From NCBI GenBank assembly GCA_035708745.1, contig DASTFJ010000250.1, positions 1-64,000 of the forward strand: DNA of 64,000 nucleotides, in the 5' to 3' direction. Positions within the stretch are counted from its first letter, which is position 1; every line of letters begins with the position of its first letter. The DNA is from JAMLHN01 sp035708745. GTDB lineage: Bacteria; Chloroflexota; Chloroflexia; Thermomicrobiales; UBA6265. Under the pieces are notes generated by a model. That model searched no databases. It was not told the DNA's origin and saw nothing but the letters and a program-made list of their open reading frames with translations. Position numbers and translations under genes: made by a program. Of this stretch, positions 8,555-15,777 are shown piece after piece.

Positions 8555-9661
8555 GTGACGACCAAACTCGTGATCATCGGCCTGCCTGGTTCGGGCAAGT
8601 CGACGGTCTTCAATGCCCTCTCGCGCTCGAGCGCCGAAACCGGTTTCGGTGGTGACGACGAGCCAAATCTCGCTACCGTCAAGGTGCCAGACGAGCGACT
8701 CGACCGCCTGACCGAGATGTTCCAACCGCAACGCAAAGTACCGGCGGATGTGCAGTACCTCGACGTGCGCGGGATCGACAAAGGTATTTCCGAGCAGGGG
8801 ATGAGCGGACAGCTTCTCGGACATCTGAGCCAGGGCGACACGCTGGTGCTGGTGGTCCGCGCTTTCGAGGACGAAGCGATTCCGCATCCAGAAGGTTCAG
8901 TCGATCCAGGCCGAGATATCGAAACGATGAATCTCGAACTCGCCTTCTCCGATCTCTCGGTCGTGGACAAACGTCTGCAGCGGGTCATCCAGCAACTCCC
9001 CAAGATGAAAGGCGCCGAGCGGGAAGCGTACGAGCGCGAACAAAAGCTGATGGAGCGGTTGAAAGCGACCCTCGAAGCCGATACGCCATTGCGCGAGATC
9101 GTCGACGAGCTCGAAGAAGATGACCGCAAGATCCTGCGCGGCTTCGGGCTGCTGACCATCAAGCCGATGCTGATCCTGGTCAACCTCGGCGAATCGCAAT
9201 TGGGCGACACCGGGGAAGCTTTGATCGCCGATTTGCGGTCTCGGTTCGCCACCCCCGGGGTCGCGGTCGACGGTCTGGCCGGCAAGATCGAGATGGAGAT
9301 CGGCCAGCTCGAACCGGACGACGCCGCCATCTTCCTCGAAGACCTGGGCATCACCGAAACCAGCCGCGATCGCATCATCCGAGTCTCGTTCGAGTTGCTG
9401 GGATTGATTCCATTCCTGACCGCTGGTGAGGACGAATGCCGCGCCTGGACCATCCGGCGCGGAACGACCGCCGTCGAAGCCGCCGGCGCAATTCATAGCG
9501 ACATTCAACGAGGCTTCATCCGTGCCGAGATCGTTTCCTATGACGACCTGATCGAGGCCGGCAGCATGGCCGAAACCAAGAAGCGCGGCACTTTTCGCCG
9601 CGAGGGCAAGACCTATATCGTTCAGGATGGCGACATCATAAATTTCCTATTTAACGTTTAA
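8555..9661 (+). CDS. ychF: YchF-like GTPase/ATPase (DUF933/TGS C-terminus)
   Basis: A 368-residue OBG-family P-loop NTPase. The P loop GLPGSGKST is at residues 9-17, PNLATVKVPDERL follows as in YchF, and a coiled-coil insertion lies in the middle (KMKGAEREAYEREQKLMERL). The chain ends with the TGS-like domain signature YIVQDGDIINFLFNV, diagnostic for YchF. The switch II segment reads DVRG rather than the usual DxAG, so this is a divergent branch. An in-frame ATG at 8480 would add 25 residues, but GTG 8555 follows GGAGA and gives the standard length. The family binds ribosomes and has been tied to stress responses. Confidence 0.88.
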   Translation: MTTKLVIIGLPGSGKSTVFNALSRSSAETGFGGDDEPNLATVKVPDERLDRLTEMFQPQRKVPADVQYLDVRGIDKGISEQGMSGQLLGHLSQGDTLVLVVRAFEDEAIPHPEGSVDPGRDIETMNLELAFSDLSVVDKRLQRVIQQLPKMKGAEREAYEREQKLMERLKATLEADTPLREIVDELEEDDRKILRGFGLLTIKPMLILVNLGESQLGDTGEALIADLRSRFATPGVAVDGLAGKIEMEIGQLEPDDAAIFLEDLGITETSRDRIIRVSFELLGLIPFLTAGEDECRAWTIRRGTTAVEAAGAIHSDIQRGFIRAEIVSYDDLIEAGSMAETKKRGTFRREGKTYIVQDGDIINFLFNV

Positions 9662-9675
9662 CAAGGGAAATCCAA

Positions 9676-10437
9676 ATGATCGAGAACGAGACGGACGACT
9701 ACCTCACGATAGAATTGCAACCGCGGAAAACCGTCGTTGCGCGGCTCACCGTTTTGCGGGCGCTGGTCGAGCGGTCCTTGCTCGAAGCGACCGCTATCGA
9801 TGAAGGCGCCACCAACGAGCTGGAAGAGCGAAGATTCGACCTGCTTGCCGAGCTGTTGTCATCGAATGCGGCTGACGCCATCGTGCCGGCCGAGCTCGCC
9901 ATCTTCCAAACGCCGATCGCGCAGATTCCGGAAGAAGATGAGGTCGCGGTCATTCTGGCCGCTGAGTCGTTTGGCGTGCTTGGGAAGGCTTGCGGACTCT
10001 TCCGCGATCTGCCGTTGCCACCGGAACCGGTTGGCTCGAGCGAGGAAATTCTCGAGCAGATTCTGATGATGTCGCCCGATGACCTATCGGCTCGGGTCGC
10101 GCTTCCAGACGAAGAAGCCGCCGCCGATATGCTCGAGATTGCCGAAGTCGTCTACTGGCGCGCCGATATGGAATTCGGCGCGCGGTTGAACGGCGGAGAG
10201 CTCACGCCGGAGGAAAAGGAATCGATTGAAGCGGTCGGCATCGAAGCGAAAGCCTCCGGGTTGTTACAGGTCTATCCTAGTGGCGAACTGAAACTCGGCA
10301 ACAAACCGATTCGCAAGTGGTCCGACGACGAGGTGGAGACGTTTTATATCGTCTCATTGCAACAGCGGCTGGCAATGGAATGGCTCTGTTCTGCTGGTCA
10401 GGAATGGGTCGTCGTTTCCGACGAAGACGAAGAGTAG
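9676..10437 (+). CDS. DUF4272-like acidic protein
   Basis: A 253-residue, strongly acidic soluble protein of unknown function. Two parts resemble DUF4272: the helix VAVILAAESFGVLGKACGLF followed by LPLPPEPV near the middle, and the C-terminal QQRLAMEWLCSAGQEWVVVS, which matches the family's usual ERxxALNWL...W ending. It begins 14 bases after ychF with AAGGGA before the ATG, so the two are probably co-transcribed. Its last 40 bases overlap the convergent trpF. The family assignment rests on my reading alone and is moderate. Confidence 0.8.
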   Translation: MIENETDDYLTIELQPRKTVVARLTVLRALVERSLLEATAIDEGATNELEERRFDLLAELLSSNAADAIVPAELAIFQTPIAQIPEEDEVAVILAAESFGVLGKACGLFRDLPLPPEPVGSSEEILEQILMMSPDDLSARVALPDEEAAADMLEIAEVVYWRADMEFGARLNGGELTPEEKESIEAVGIEAKASGLLQVYPSGELKLGNKPIRKWSDDEVETFYIVSLQQRLAMEWLCSAGQEWVVVSDEDEE

Positions 10438-11093
10438 CGATCGAACGCCGCCCGGGCGTTCTCGACAAACTCCAGGATACGCTCCGGCGATTTTTCGCCC
10501 TCGATCTCGACGCCGCTGCTGACATCGACATGCGCCGGGCGGACCTGCTCGATCGCTCCCTCGACGTTATCCGGCCGCAACCCCCCGGCCAGCATGAGCG
10601 GAAACGATTCCGCGAGCCGGGCGGACAACTCCCAGTCGGCCAGCAGCCCGGTGCCGCCGCTTTGCCCCGGATGATAGGCATCGACCATGATCCACTGCGG
10701 AGGGATTGGCAATCCCATCACCCGCTCGAGATCGGGAGCAACTTCGTCATACGTCGCACCCGGCTCGGTCCGGCGGACCAGGTAATACGGCAGCTTGAAT
10801 CGCTGCAAGTCGGCGTCGTTTTCCCGCCAGTGGAGTTGCAGGAGCTGAATTCCGGCCGCGCGAGCAGTGGCATTGATCTCCTCGACTGGATCGTCGACGA
10901 ACAGCCCCACGGGTACCACAGAACCGGTCGTTCCTTCGACGATGTCGCGAGCCTGTTCGGCAGTTACCTGCCGTCGCGACGGGGCGAAGACGAAGCCAAT
11001 CAGATCGGAGCCGGCGTCATTGGCCGCCTGGGCAACCTCTACATTCCGCATACCGCAGATTTTGACCAACGGACGATCCGGGAGCTTGATCAT
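10398..11093 (-). CDS. trpF: Phosphoribosylanthranilate isomerase
   Basis: A 231-residue TIM-barrel enzyme catalysing the Amadori rearrangement of N-(5-phosphoribosyl)anthranilate. It starts with VKICGMRNVEVAQAA (catalytic Cys in KICG), has IGFVFAPSRRQV and the phosphate-binding LLADWELSARLAESFPLMLAGGL region, followed by the conserved DVSSGVE. A Ser/Thr-rich tail (about 12 residues) extends past the usual end and overlaps the convergent DUF4272-like gene. ATG overlaps the trpC stop by 4 bases. It is the last gene of the trp operon; trpB and trpA are not in the window. Confidence 0.96.
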   Translation of the reverse strand: MIKLPDRPLVKICGMRNVEVAQAANDAGSDLIGFVFAPSRRQVTAEQARDIVEGTTGSVVPVGLFVDDPVEEINATARAAGIQLLQLHWRENDADLQRFKLPYYLVRRTEPGATYDEVAPDLERVMGLPIPPQWIMVDAYHPGQSGGTGLLADWELSARLAESFPLMLAGGLRPDNVEGAIEQVRPAHVDVSSGVEIEGEKSPERILEFVENARAAFDRYSSSSSETTTHS

Positions 11094-11935
11094 ACGCGCG
11101 GACCCTGCGGCTCATCCAGCTTGATCTGCTCGATCGCGGCGGTCCGGTCGGGCGCGACGATCAGCGATTCGCCGACCAGCACGGCGTCCACGCCGGCCTC
11201 TCGCATTCGCTTTGCGTCCTCGCGCGTGAAGATGCCGCTCTCGCCGACGAGCACCACATCATCCGGAACCATCTTTGCCAGGCGCTCGGTCACCGCTAGG
11301 TCGACCTTGAATGTCCGCAAATCGCGGTTGTTGATGCCGATTAGTGTCGACCCGGCCACTAGCGCGCGCTCCATCTCCAGCGCGTCGTGGACTTCGACCA
11401 GCGTTTCGATGCCAGTCGCTGCAGCAGCCCGCATGAGCGAGATCAACCGGTCATCGGTCAACGCGCCGACAATCAGCAGGGTCGCATCGGCGCAGTTGGC
11501 TCGAGCTTCCAGCAATTGGTATTCGTCGACGATAAAGTCCTTGCGCAACACCGGGATCGGCTCGGTTCCTGTGTGTGCGATCGCCGCGGTTTCGGCGAGA
11601 TCGGCGAGGGAGCCCTGAAAGAACGGCCCATCGGTTAGCACCGAAATGGCATCGGCTCCTGAAGTCCGATAGCTTTCAGCGACATCGGCCACCTCGAACT
11701 CCACCGGGAACCGCCCCTTGGAGGGAGAAGCGCGCTTAATCTCGGCGATCAAACCGAGAGCGGGCTTGCGCAGCGCCGCGTGCAGGCTGATCGCTGGCGC
11801 AGCCCTCTCGGCTTGCCGCTCGAGCTCCTGGTACGGAACGAGCGATTTGCGTGTTTCGACGTCCGCGGACGTGCGGGCGACGATCTTGTCGAGAATCGTT
11901 CCGGTTTCGAGCGTTCCTCGAAGAGTGGTCGACAT
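11090..11935 (-). CDS. trpC: Indole-3-glycerol phosphate synthase
   Basis: A 281-residue TIM-barrel enzyme that closes the indole ring to give indole-3-glycerol phosphate. Family motifs are LIAEIKRASPSKG (catalytic Glu and Lys), SVLTDGPFFQGS, PVLRKDFIVDEYQ (catalytic Lys), LVEVHDALEM, IGINNRDLRTF and the phosphate-binding VGESGI and VLVGESL. Here trpC and trpF are separate genes, unlike the enterobacterial fusion. It overlaps trpD by one base and trpF by four, which implies coupled translation. Confidence 0.97.
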   Translation of the reverse strand: MSTTLRGTLETGTILDKIVARTSADVETRKSLVPYQELERQAERAAPAISLHAALRKPALGLIAEIKRASPSKGRFPVEFEVADVAESYRTSGADAISVLTDGPFFQGSLADLAETAAIAHTGTEPIPVLRKDFIVDEYQLLEARANCADATLLIVGALTDDRLISLMRAAAATGIETLVEVHDALEMERALVAGSTLIGINNRDLRTFKVDLAVTERLAKMVPDDVVLVGESGIFTREDAKRMREAGVDAVLVGESLIVAPDRTAAIEQIKLDEPQGPRV

Positions 11936-12996
11936 CAGGCCACCACCCTTTGGGCCGGTTGCCGGTTCGACGCCGCCACCATGCGGTCGACGACTGCCTC
12001 CGCGGCGCCCGAATCGAGCGATCGGATGGCGATGGCGATGCCTTCGGCAATCGAATCCGCCTCACCGGCCGCATAGATGCCGGCGCCCGCATTCAACACG
12101 ACCACGTCACGGTAAGGGCCCACTGCACCCGCCAGCACCGAGCGGGTGATTTCGACATTTCGGGTGGCATCACCACCCATCATCGCCGAGACGGGCGCCC
12201 GGCCGAGACCAAGATCGACCGCATCGATTTCATAGGTGCGGACGCCCTTGGCCCGGTCGTATTCGGTCACTTTGGAGGGTCCACCGAGTCCGAATTCGTC
12301 GAATCCTTCCGAGGAATGGACGAACAGCACTCGCTCGCTGCCCAAACGGTCTTGCGCTGAGGCGAGCCGGGCGGACACCGAGCCATCGCCGACACCGATG
12401 AGCTGCCGCTTCACTTTGGCCGGATTCACCATCGGACCGAGGATATTGAACACCGTGCGGATTCCGATCTCGCGCCGCACCGGTCCCGCATGCCGGAAAC
12501 CGGGATGATACGCCGGAGCGAACATGAACCCGATGCCGGCCTCGTCGATGACCGAGGACACATGTTCGGGTTCCAGCTCGATTGCCACGCCCAGCGCTTC
12601 CAGCAAATCCGCCGACCCGCACGCGCTCGTGACCGACCGATTGCCGTGCTTGGCGACTTTGATCCCGCTGCCGGCGATCACAAAGGCCGCCGTGGTCGAG
12701 ATATTGAAAGTGCCCGAATGATCGCCCCCGGTGCCGCAGGTGTCGATGGCGACGATACCGGGCGACAGCTCGACATGCCGCGCATGCGTCCGCATCGCGC
12801 TGGCGAACCCGGCAATCTCATCGACCGTTTCGCCGCGGATGCGCAAGGCGGTCAGCAGCGACGCGATCTGGGTGGCTGTTGCCTCGCCGGCCATGATCTG
12901 TCCCATGGCTGCGCCCGCCTCCTCGAAGGTCAGAGAGTCGCCCTCGACGACCTTGAAGATCGCTTGCCTGATATCGAAATCATTGTTTTCGCTCAT
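11935..12996 (-). CDS. trpD: Anthranilate phosphoribosyltransferase
   Basis: A 353-residue enzyme that transfers phosphoribose from PRPP to anthranilate. The glycine-rich PRPP site DTCGTGGDHSGTFNIST is intact, followed by KHGNRSVTSACGSADLLEALG and the metal-ligand segment later in the chain (EGFDEFGLGGPS). Length is normal. The start ATG 12996 lies 9 bases after the trpG stop. It is a stand-alone phosphoribosyltransferase, not fused to trpG. Confidence 0.97.
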   Translation of the reverse strand: MSENNDFDIRQAIFKVVEGDSLTFEEAGAAMGQIMAGEATATQIASLLTALRIRGETVDEIAGFASAMRTHARHVELSPGIVAIDTCGTGGDHSGTFNISTTAAFVIAGSGIKVAKHGNRSVTSACGSADLLEALGVAIELEPEHVSSVIDEAGIGFMFAPAYHPGFRHAGPVRREIGIRTVFNILGPMVNPAKVKRQLIGVGDGSVSARLASAQDRLGSERVLFVHSSEGFDEFGLGGPSKVTEYDRAKGVRTYEIDAVDLGLGRAPVSAMMGGDATRNVEITRSVLAGAVGPYRDVVVLNAGAGIYAAGEADSIAEGIAIAIRSLDSGAAEAVVDRMVAASNRQPAQRVVA

Positions 12997-13005
12997 GGAT
13001 GCTTC

Positions 13006-13623
13006 TCAGTAGCCGATCAACGCCGGTTGGCCGGCAGCGGTCGGCGCTTTGCCCGTCAATGCCAAAAAATTACCGAGCAATTGCTTGCCGGTCGGGGTCA
13101 GGATCGACTCCGGATGGAACTGCACACCGTAGACCGGAAGGTCCCGATGCTGAAGGCCCATGATGATGCCGTCCTCGGTCTCGGCCGTGATCTCCAGATG
13201 ATCCGGTAGTGTTTCCCGATCGACGATCAGCGAGTGATAGCGCGTGGCAATGAAGGGATTCGGCAACCCCTGGAAGATCCCCTTGCCATCGTGCTGGATG
13301 AACGAGGTCTTGCCGTGCATCAGTTGCGGCGCACGGATCACATCGCCACCGAAGGCGTCACCGATCGACTGGTGTCCAAGACAAACGCCCAGGACCGGTA
13401 CCTTGCCGGCCATATGCTCGATGATCCCGATCGAGATCCCAGCCTCTCGCGGCGTGCACGGTCCGGGTGAGAGGACGACCGCGTCCAGCTCATCTCCCAT
13501 CGCGTCGACTTCCTCGAGCGTGATCTCGTCGTTGCGCTTCACGACCACATCGGCGCCGAGCTCGGAAAGAAACTGGTAGAGGTTGAAGGTGAATGAGTCG
13601 TAGTTGTCGACAAGCAGGATCAT
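13006..13623 (-). CDS. trpG: Anthranilate synthase component II (glutamine amidotransferase)
   Basis: A 205-residue class I glutamine amidotransferase that supplies ammonia to TrpE. The nucleophile Cys lies in PVLGVCLGHQSIGDAFGG, the oxyanion segment in LSPGPCTPREAG, and the His/Glu pair in VYGVQFHPESILT. It overlaps trpE by four bases. It may also serve p-aminobenzoate synthase as an amphibolic subunit in organisms lacking pabA; no pab gene is visible here. Confidence 0.96.
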   Translation of the reverse strand: MILLVDNYDSFTFNLYQFLSELGADVVVKRNDEITLEEVDAMGDELDAVVLSPGPCTPREAGISIGIIEHMAGKVPVLGVCLGHQSIGDAFGGDVIRAPQLMHGKTSFIQHDGKGIFQGLPNPFIATRYHSLIVDRETLPDHLEITAETEDGIIMGLQHRDLPVYGVQFHPESILTPTGKQLLGNFLALTGKAPTAAGQPALIGY

Positions 13624-15218
13624 GACTGGGACTCCGTAGACGCGGCGGCAAAGGACCGCTCGTCCGATTCGATACGCTCCGCCAGCTCGATGGCCCGGAT
13701 CAATGCGCCCATTTTGTGAAAGCTCTCGGCATATTCGCCCTCAGGAGTGCTGTCCGCCACGATGCCGCCGCCGGCTTGGAGCGAGGCGATCCCGTCCTTA
13801 TAGACCAGTGTGCGCAGGGCGATGCAAGTGTCCATCCCGCCTGAGAAATCGATATACCCCACCGCGCCCGAATAGGGGCCGCGCCGGTCGATCTCCTGTT
13901 CGGCGATGATCTCCATGGCCCGCACCTTCGGCGCGCCGGAGACCGTTCCCGCCGGGAAACAGGCGCGAAGCGCATCGAAGGCGCTCATGTCCGGCCGGAT
14001 ATCGCCCTCGACATGAGTCACGATGTGCATCACATGCGAATACCGGTCGATCGCCATGAAGCGCGGCACGCGCACCGAGCCCGGCACCGCCACCCGGCCG
14101 ATGTCATTACGACCCAGATCGACCAGCATCACGTGCTCGGCCCGCTCCTTTTCGTCATTGATCAGCTCCTCGGCCAGCGCGGCATCCGCCTCGGGCGTCG
14201 CGCCGCGCGGCCGGGTTCCGGCGATCGGATGATTGGTCACGACCCCATCCTCCACCCGAACCAGCAGCTCGGGCGATGCGCCCACGATCTGGTAGTCGTT
14301 GAAATCGAGATAGAACATATAGGGCGACGGGTTCACCGCTCGCAACGCCCGGTAGATGGTGAATGGATGCACCGGCGTATCGACATCGACCCGCTGCGAA
14401 AGCACCACCTGGAAGATGTCCCCCGCCTTGATATATTCGCGAGCAGAATCGACGAATTGGTGATACCGCTCGATCGGGGTATTCGACTGCATCCGCTCAT
14501 CGAGCGGGATTCCGACCGGCTCAGTGCCGGCGGGCATCTCGCCCAGTGGCGCCCGCAAACGGGCGATCATCTCCTCGATGCGCAGCTCTGCTTCGGCATA
14601 TGCCTCGCCGATCGGCCGGTTGTCAGCCAGATCGAGATGGCTGACGACCTTGACCGTTCGCTCCAGATTGTCGAAAACGACCATGCCGTTGACCAGCAAG
14701 AAGCGGCCGGTTGGGAATCCGCGGCCCGGCCCATCGGCTTGCGGCACTCGCGGCTCGAACGCCCGGACGGCCTCATATGAGAGAAATCCGACCGCTCCGC
14801 CCAGGAAACGTGGCAATGGCAGGTTGTCTACACGGGCCGAGTCGTACCAGGCCAGCTCGGAGCTCAGGAACGTGAGCGGATCTGTATACCGCTCCTTGCG
14901 GATCGCGTCGGCGGAAACGACGGTCGCCTCGCCCTCGTTGAGCGTGATATCGAGAAACGGCTCGGACCCGATGAAGGAGTAGCGCGCCACGCGTTGACCG
15001 CCCTCGACACTCTCCAGCAGGAACGCCGGCGCATCACGCCGAATCTTGATGAACGCGGAAACCGGCGTCTCGGTATCGGCCATCACTTCGCGGTAGATGG
15101 GCACAAAGCGCGGTCGTTTGGACTGGCTCGATAGCCAGGATTCGACCTCCTGCAGCGAGGGGGTAACGCTTCCGCGCGCCCGCATCTTCGGCATCGGTGC
15201 AACAGTGCTCTGAACCAT
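13620..15218 (-). CDS. trpE: Anthranilate synthase component I
   Basis: A 532-residue chorismate-utilising enzyme that makes anthranilate together with TrpG. The C-terminal chorismate-binding domain shows GDIFQVVLSQR, PSPYMFYLDF, GASPELLVR, IAGTRPRG, LVDLGRNDIGRV, FPAGTVSGAPKVRAMEII and GGGIVADSTPEGEY, all intact. The N-terminal domain contains LLESVEGGQRVARYSFIG, the region of the Trp feedback site in the family. Start ATG 15218 follows GGGAGTGA. Expression is governed by the T-box at 15249-15530. Confidence 0.97.
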   Translation of the reverse strand: MVQSTVAPMPKMRARGSVTPSLQEVESWLSSQSKRPRFVPIYREVMADTETPVSAFIKIRRDAPAFLLESVEGGQRVARYSFIGSEPFLDITLNEGEATVVSADAIRKERYTDPLTFLSSELAWYDSARVDNLPLPRFLGGAVGFLSYEAVRAFEPRVPQADGPGRGFPTGRFLLVNGMVVFDNLERTVKVVSHLDLADNRPIGEAYAEAELRIEEMIARLRAPLGEMPAGTEPVGIPLDERMQSNTPIERYHQFVDSAREYIKAGDIFQVVLSQRVDVDTPVHPFTIYRALRAVNPSPYMFYLDFNDYQIVGASPELLVRVEDGVVTNHPIAGTRPRGATPEADAALAEELINDEKERAEHVMLVDLGRNDIGRVAVPGSVRVPRFMAIDRYSHVMHIVTHVEGDIRPDMSAFDALRACFPAGTVSGAPKVRAMEIIAEQEIDRRGPYSGAVGYIDFSGGMDTCIALRTLVYKDGIASLQAGGGIVADSTPEGEYAESFHKMGALIRAIELAERIESDERSFAAASTESQS

Positions 15219-15248
15219 CGTTCACTCCCGGATGATCGCCGGACAAAC

Positions 15249-15280
15249 AAAAAAACCCCCGTCCCAAACAGGGACGGAGG
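15249..15280 (-). terminator. T-box terminator hairpin
   Basis: The stem CCTCCGTCCC / GGGACGGGGG has ten pairs with one G-U, loop TGTTT, followed by seven Ts on the minus strand. It competes with the antiterminator built around 15294-15307. Confidence 0.93.
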
Positions 15281-15530
15281 TGCGATTGCACGTCCGCGGT
15301 ACCACCCACGTTGGAGGCATTCACCTCCCACTCGACATGTACGGGCTGGACCTTCCAACCGATACACCGCTCCCGATAACGGCGGAGACACCGGCGATGT
15401 CTACTCGATGACCGCGGCCATCTTTTGCATCGCGGCTCCAGGATCCATTCCGCGCCCGATTCGCGCCAGGCTCACACCCTCCCCGGCTCGCTTTGCGTCT
15501 CGTCTGTGGCGCGTACTCGCTCCTTTCGAA
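15249..15530 (-). promoter_or_regulatory. Tryptophan-specific T-box riboswitch of the trp operon
   Basis: All canonical parts can be read on the minus strand. Stem I opens with loop E AGUA (15514-15517) and CGCGCC. It carries the distal GGTGTGAG-type bulge near 15473-15479 and returns through GGCGCG, GAA and the specifier codon TGG (15445-15447). The T-box proper, GGGTGGTACCGCGG, is at 15294-15307. The terminator at 15249-15280 follows, and trpE starts 30 bases further. Uncharged tRNA-Trp pairing with UGG and with the UGGU bulge should favour the antiterminator and switch the operon on when tryptophan is scarce. Confidence 0.95.
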
Positions 15531-15555
15531 GCCATACGCTCTTCGACTGCTCGCA

Positions 15556-15584
15556 ATGTTGCAACCGGAATCGCGGAATGTCAA
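15556..15584 (-). promoter_or_regulatory. Candidate trp operon promoter
   Basis: A perfect -35 hexamer TTGACA (15584 to 15579 on the minus strand) lies about 50 bases upstream of T-box stem I. With a 17-base spacer the -10 would be CAACAT, which matches the consensus at only three positions, so the -10 is uncertain. Confidence 0.4.
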
Positions 15585-15614
15585 GTACGGGACCTGAGCC
15601 CTGGGACGATCGAA

Positions 15615-15638
15615 GGGCACGGACTCCGCGCCGTGCCC
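15615..15638. repeat. Single copy of the small hairpin repeat family
   Basis: The arms GGGCACGG and CCGTGCCC flank the loop ACTCCGCG. The core resembles the two tandem copies at 85-147 (loop ACTCTGTG). It lies between the trp promoter region and the hydantoinase gene. Confidence 0.55.
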
Positions 15639-15777
15639 GAGCCGGTCCCAGCTGAGGGCGTCTCTGCCCTCACGTGTCCAAGTTCGAGTGTCGAGTGCTG
15701 CCCGCTGCCTGCATCCTGCTGCCTGCTACCCTTTCCATCGAATCGGATCGGATCAAACGGGGAGCGACCAGGCGGCA

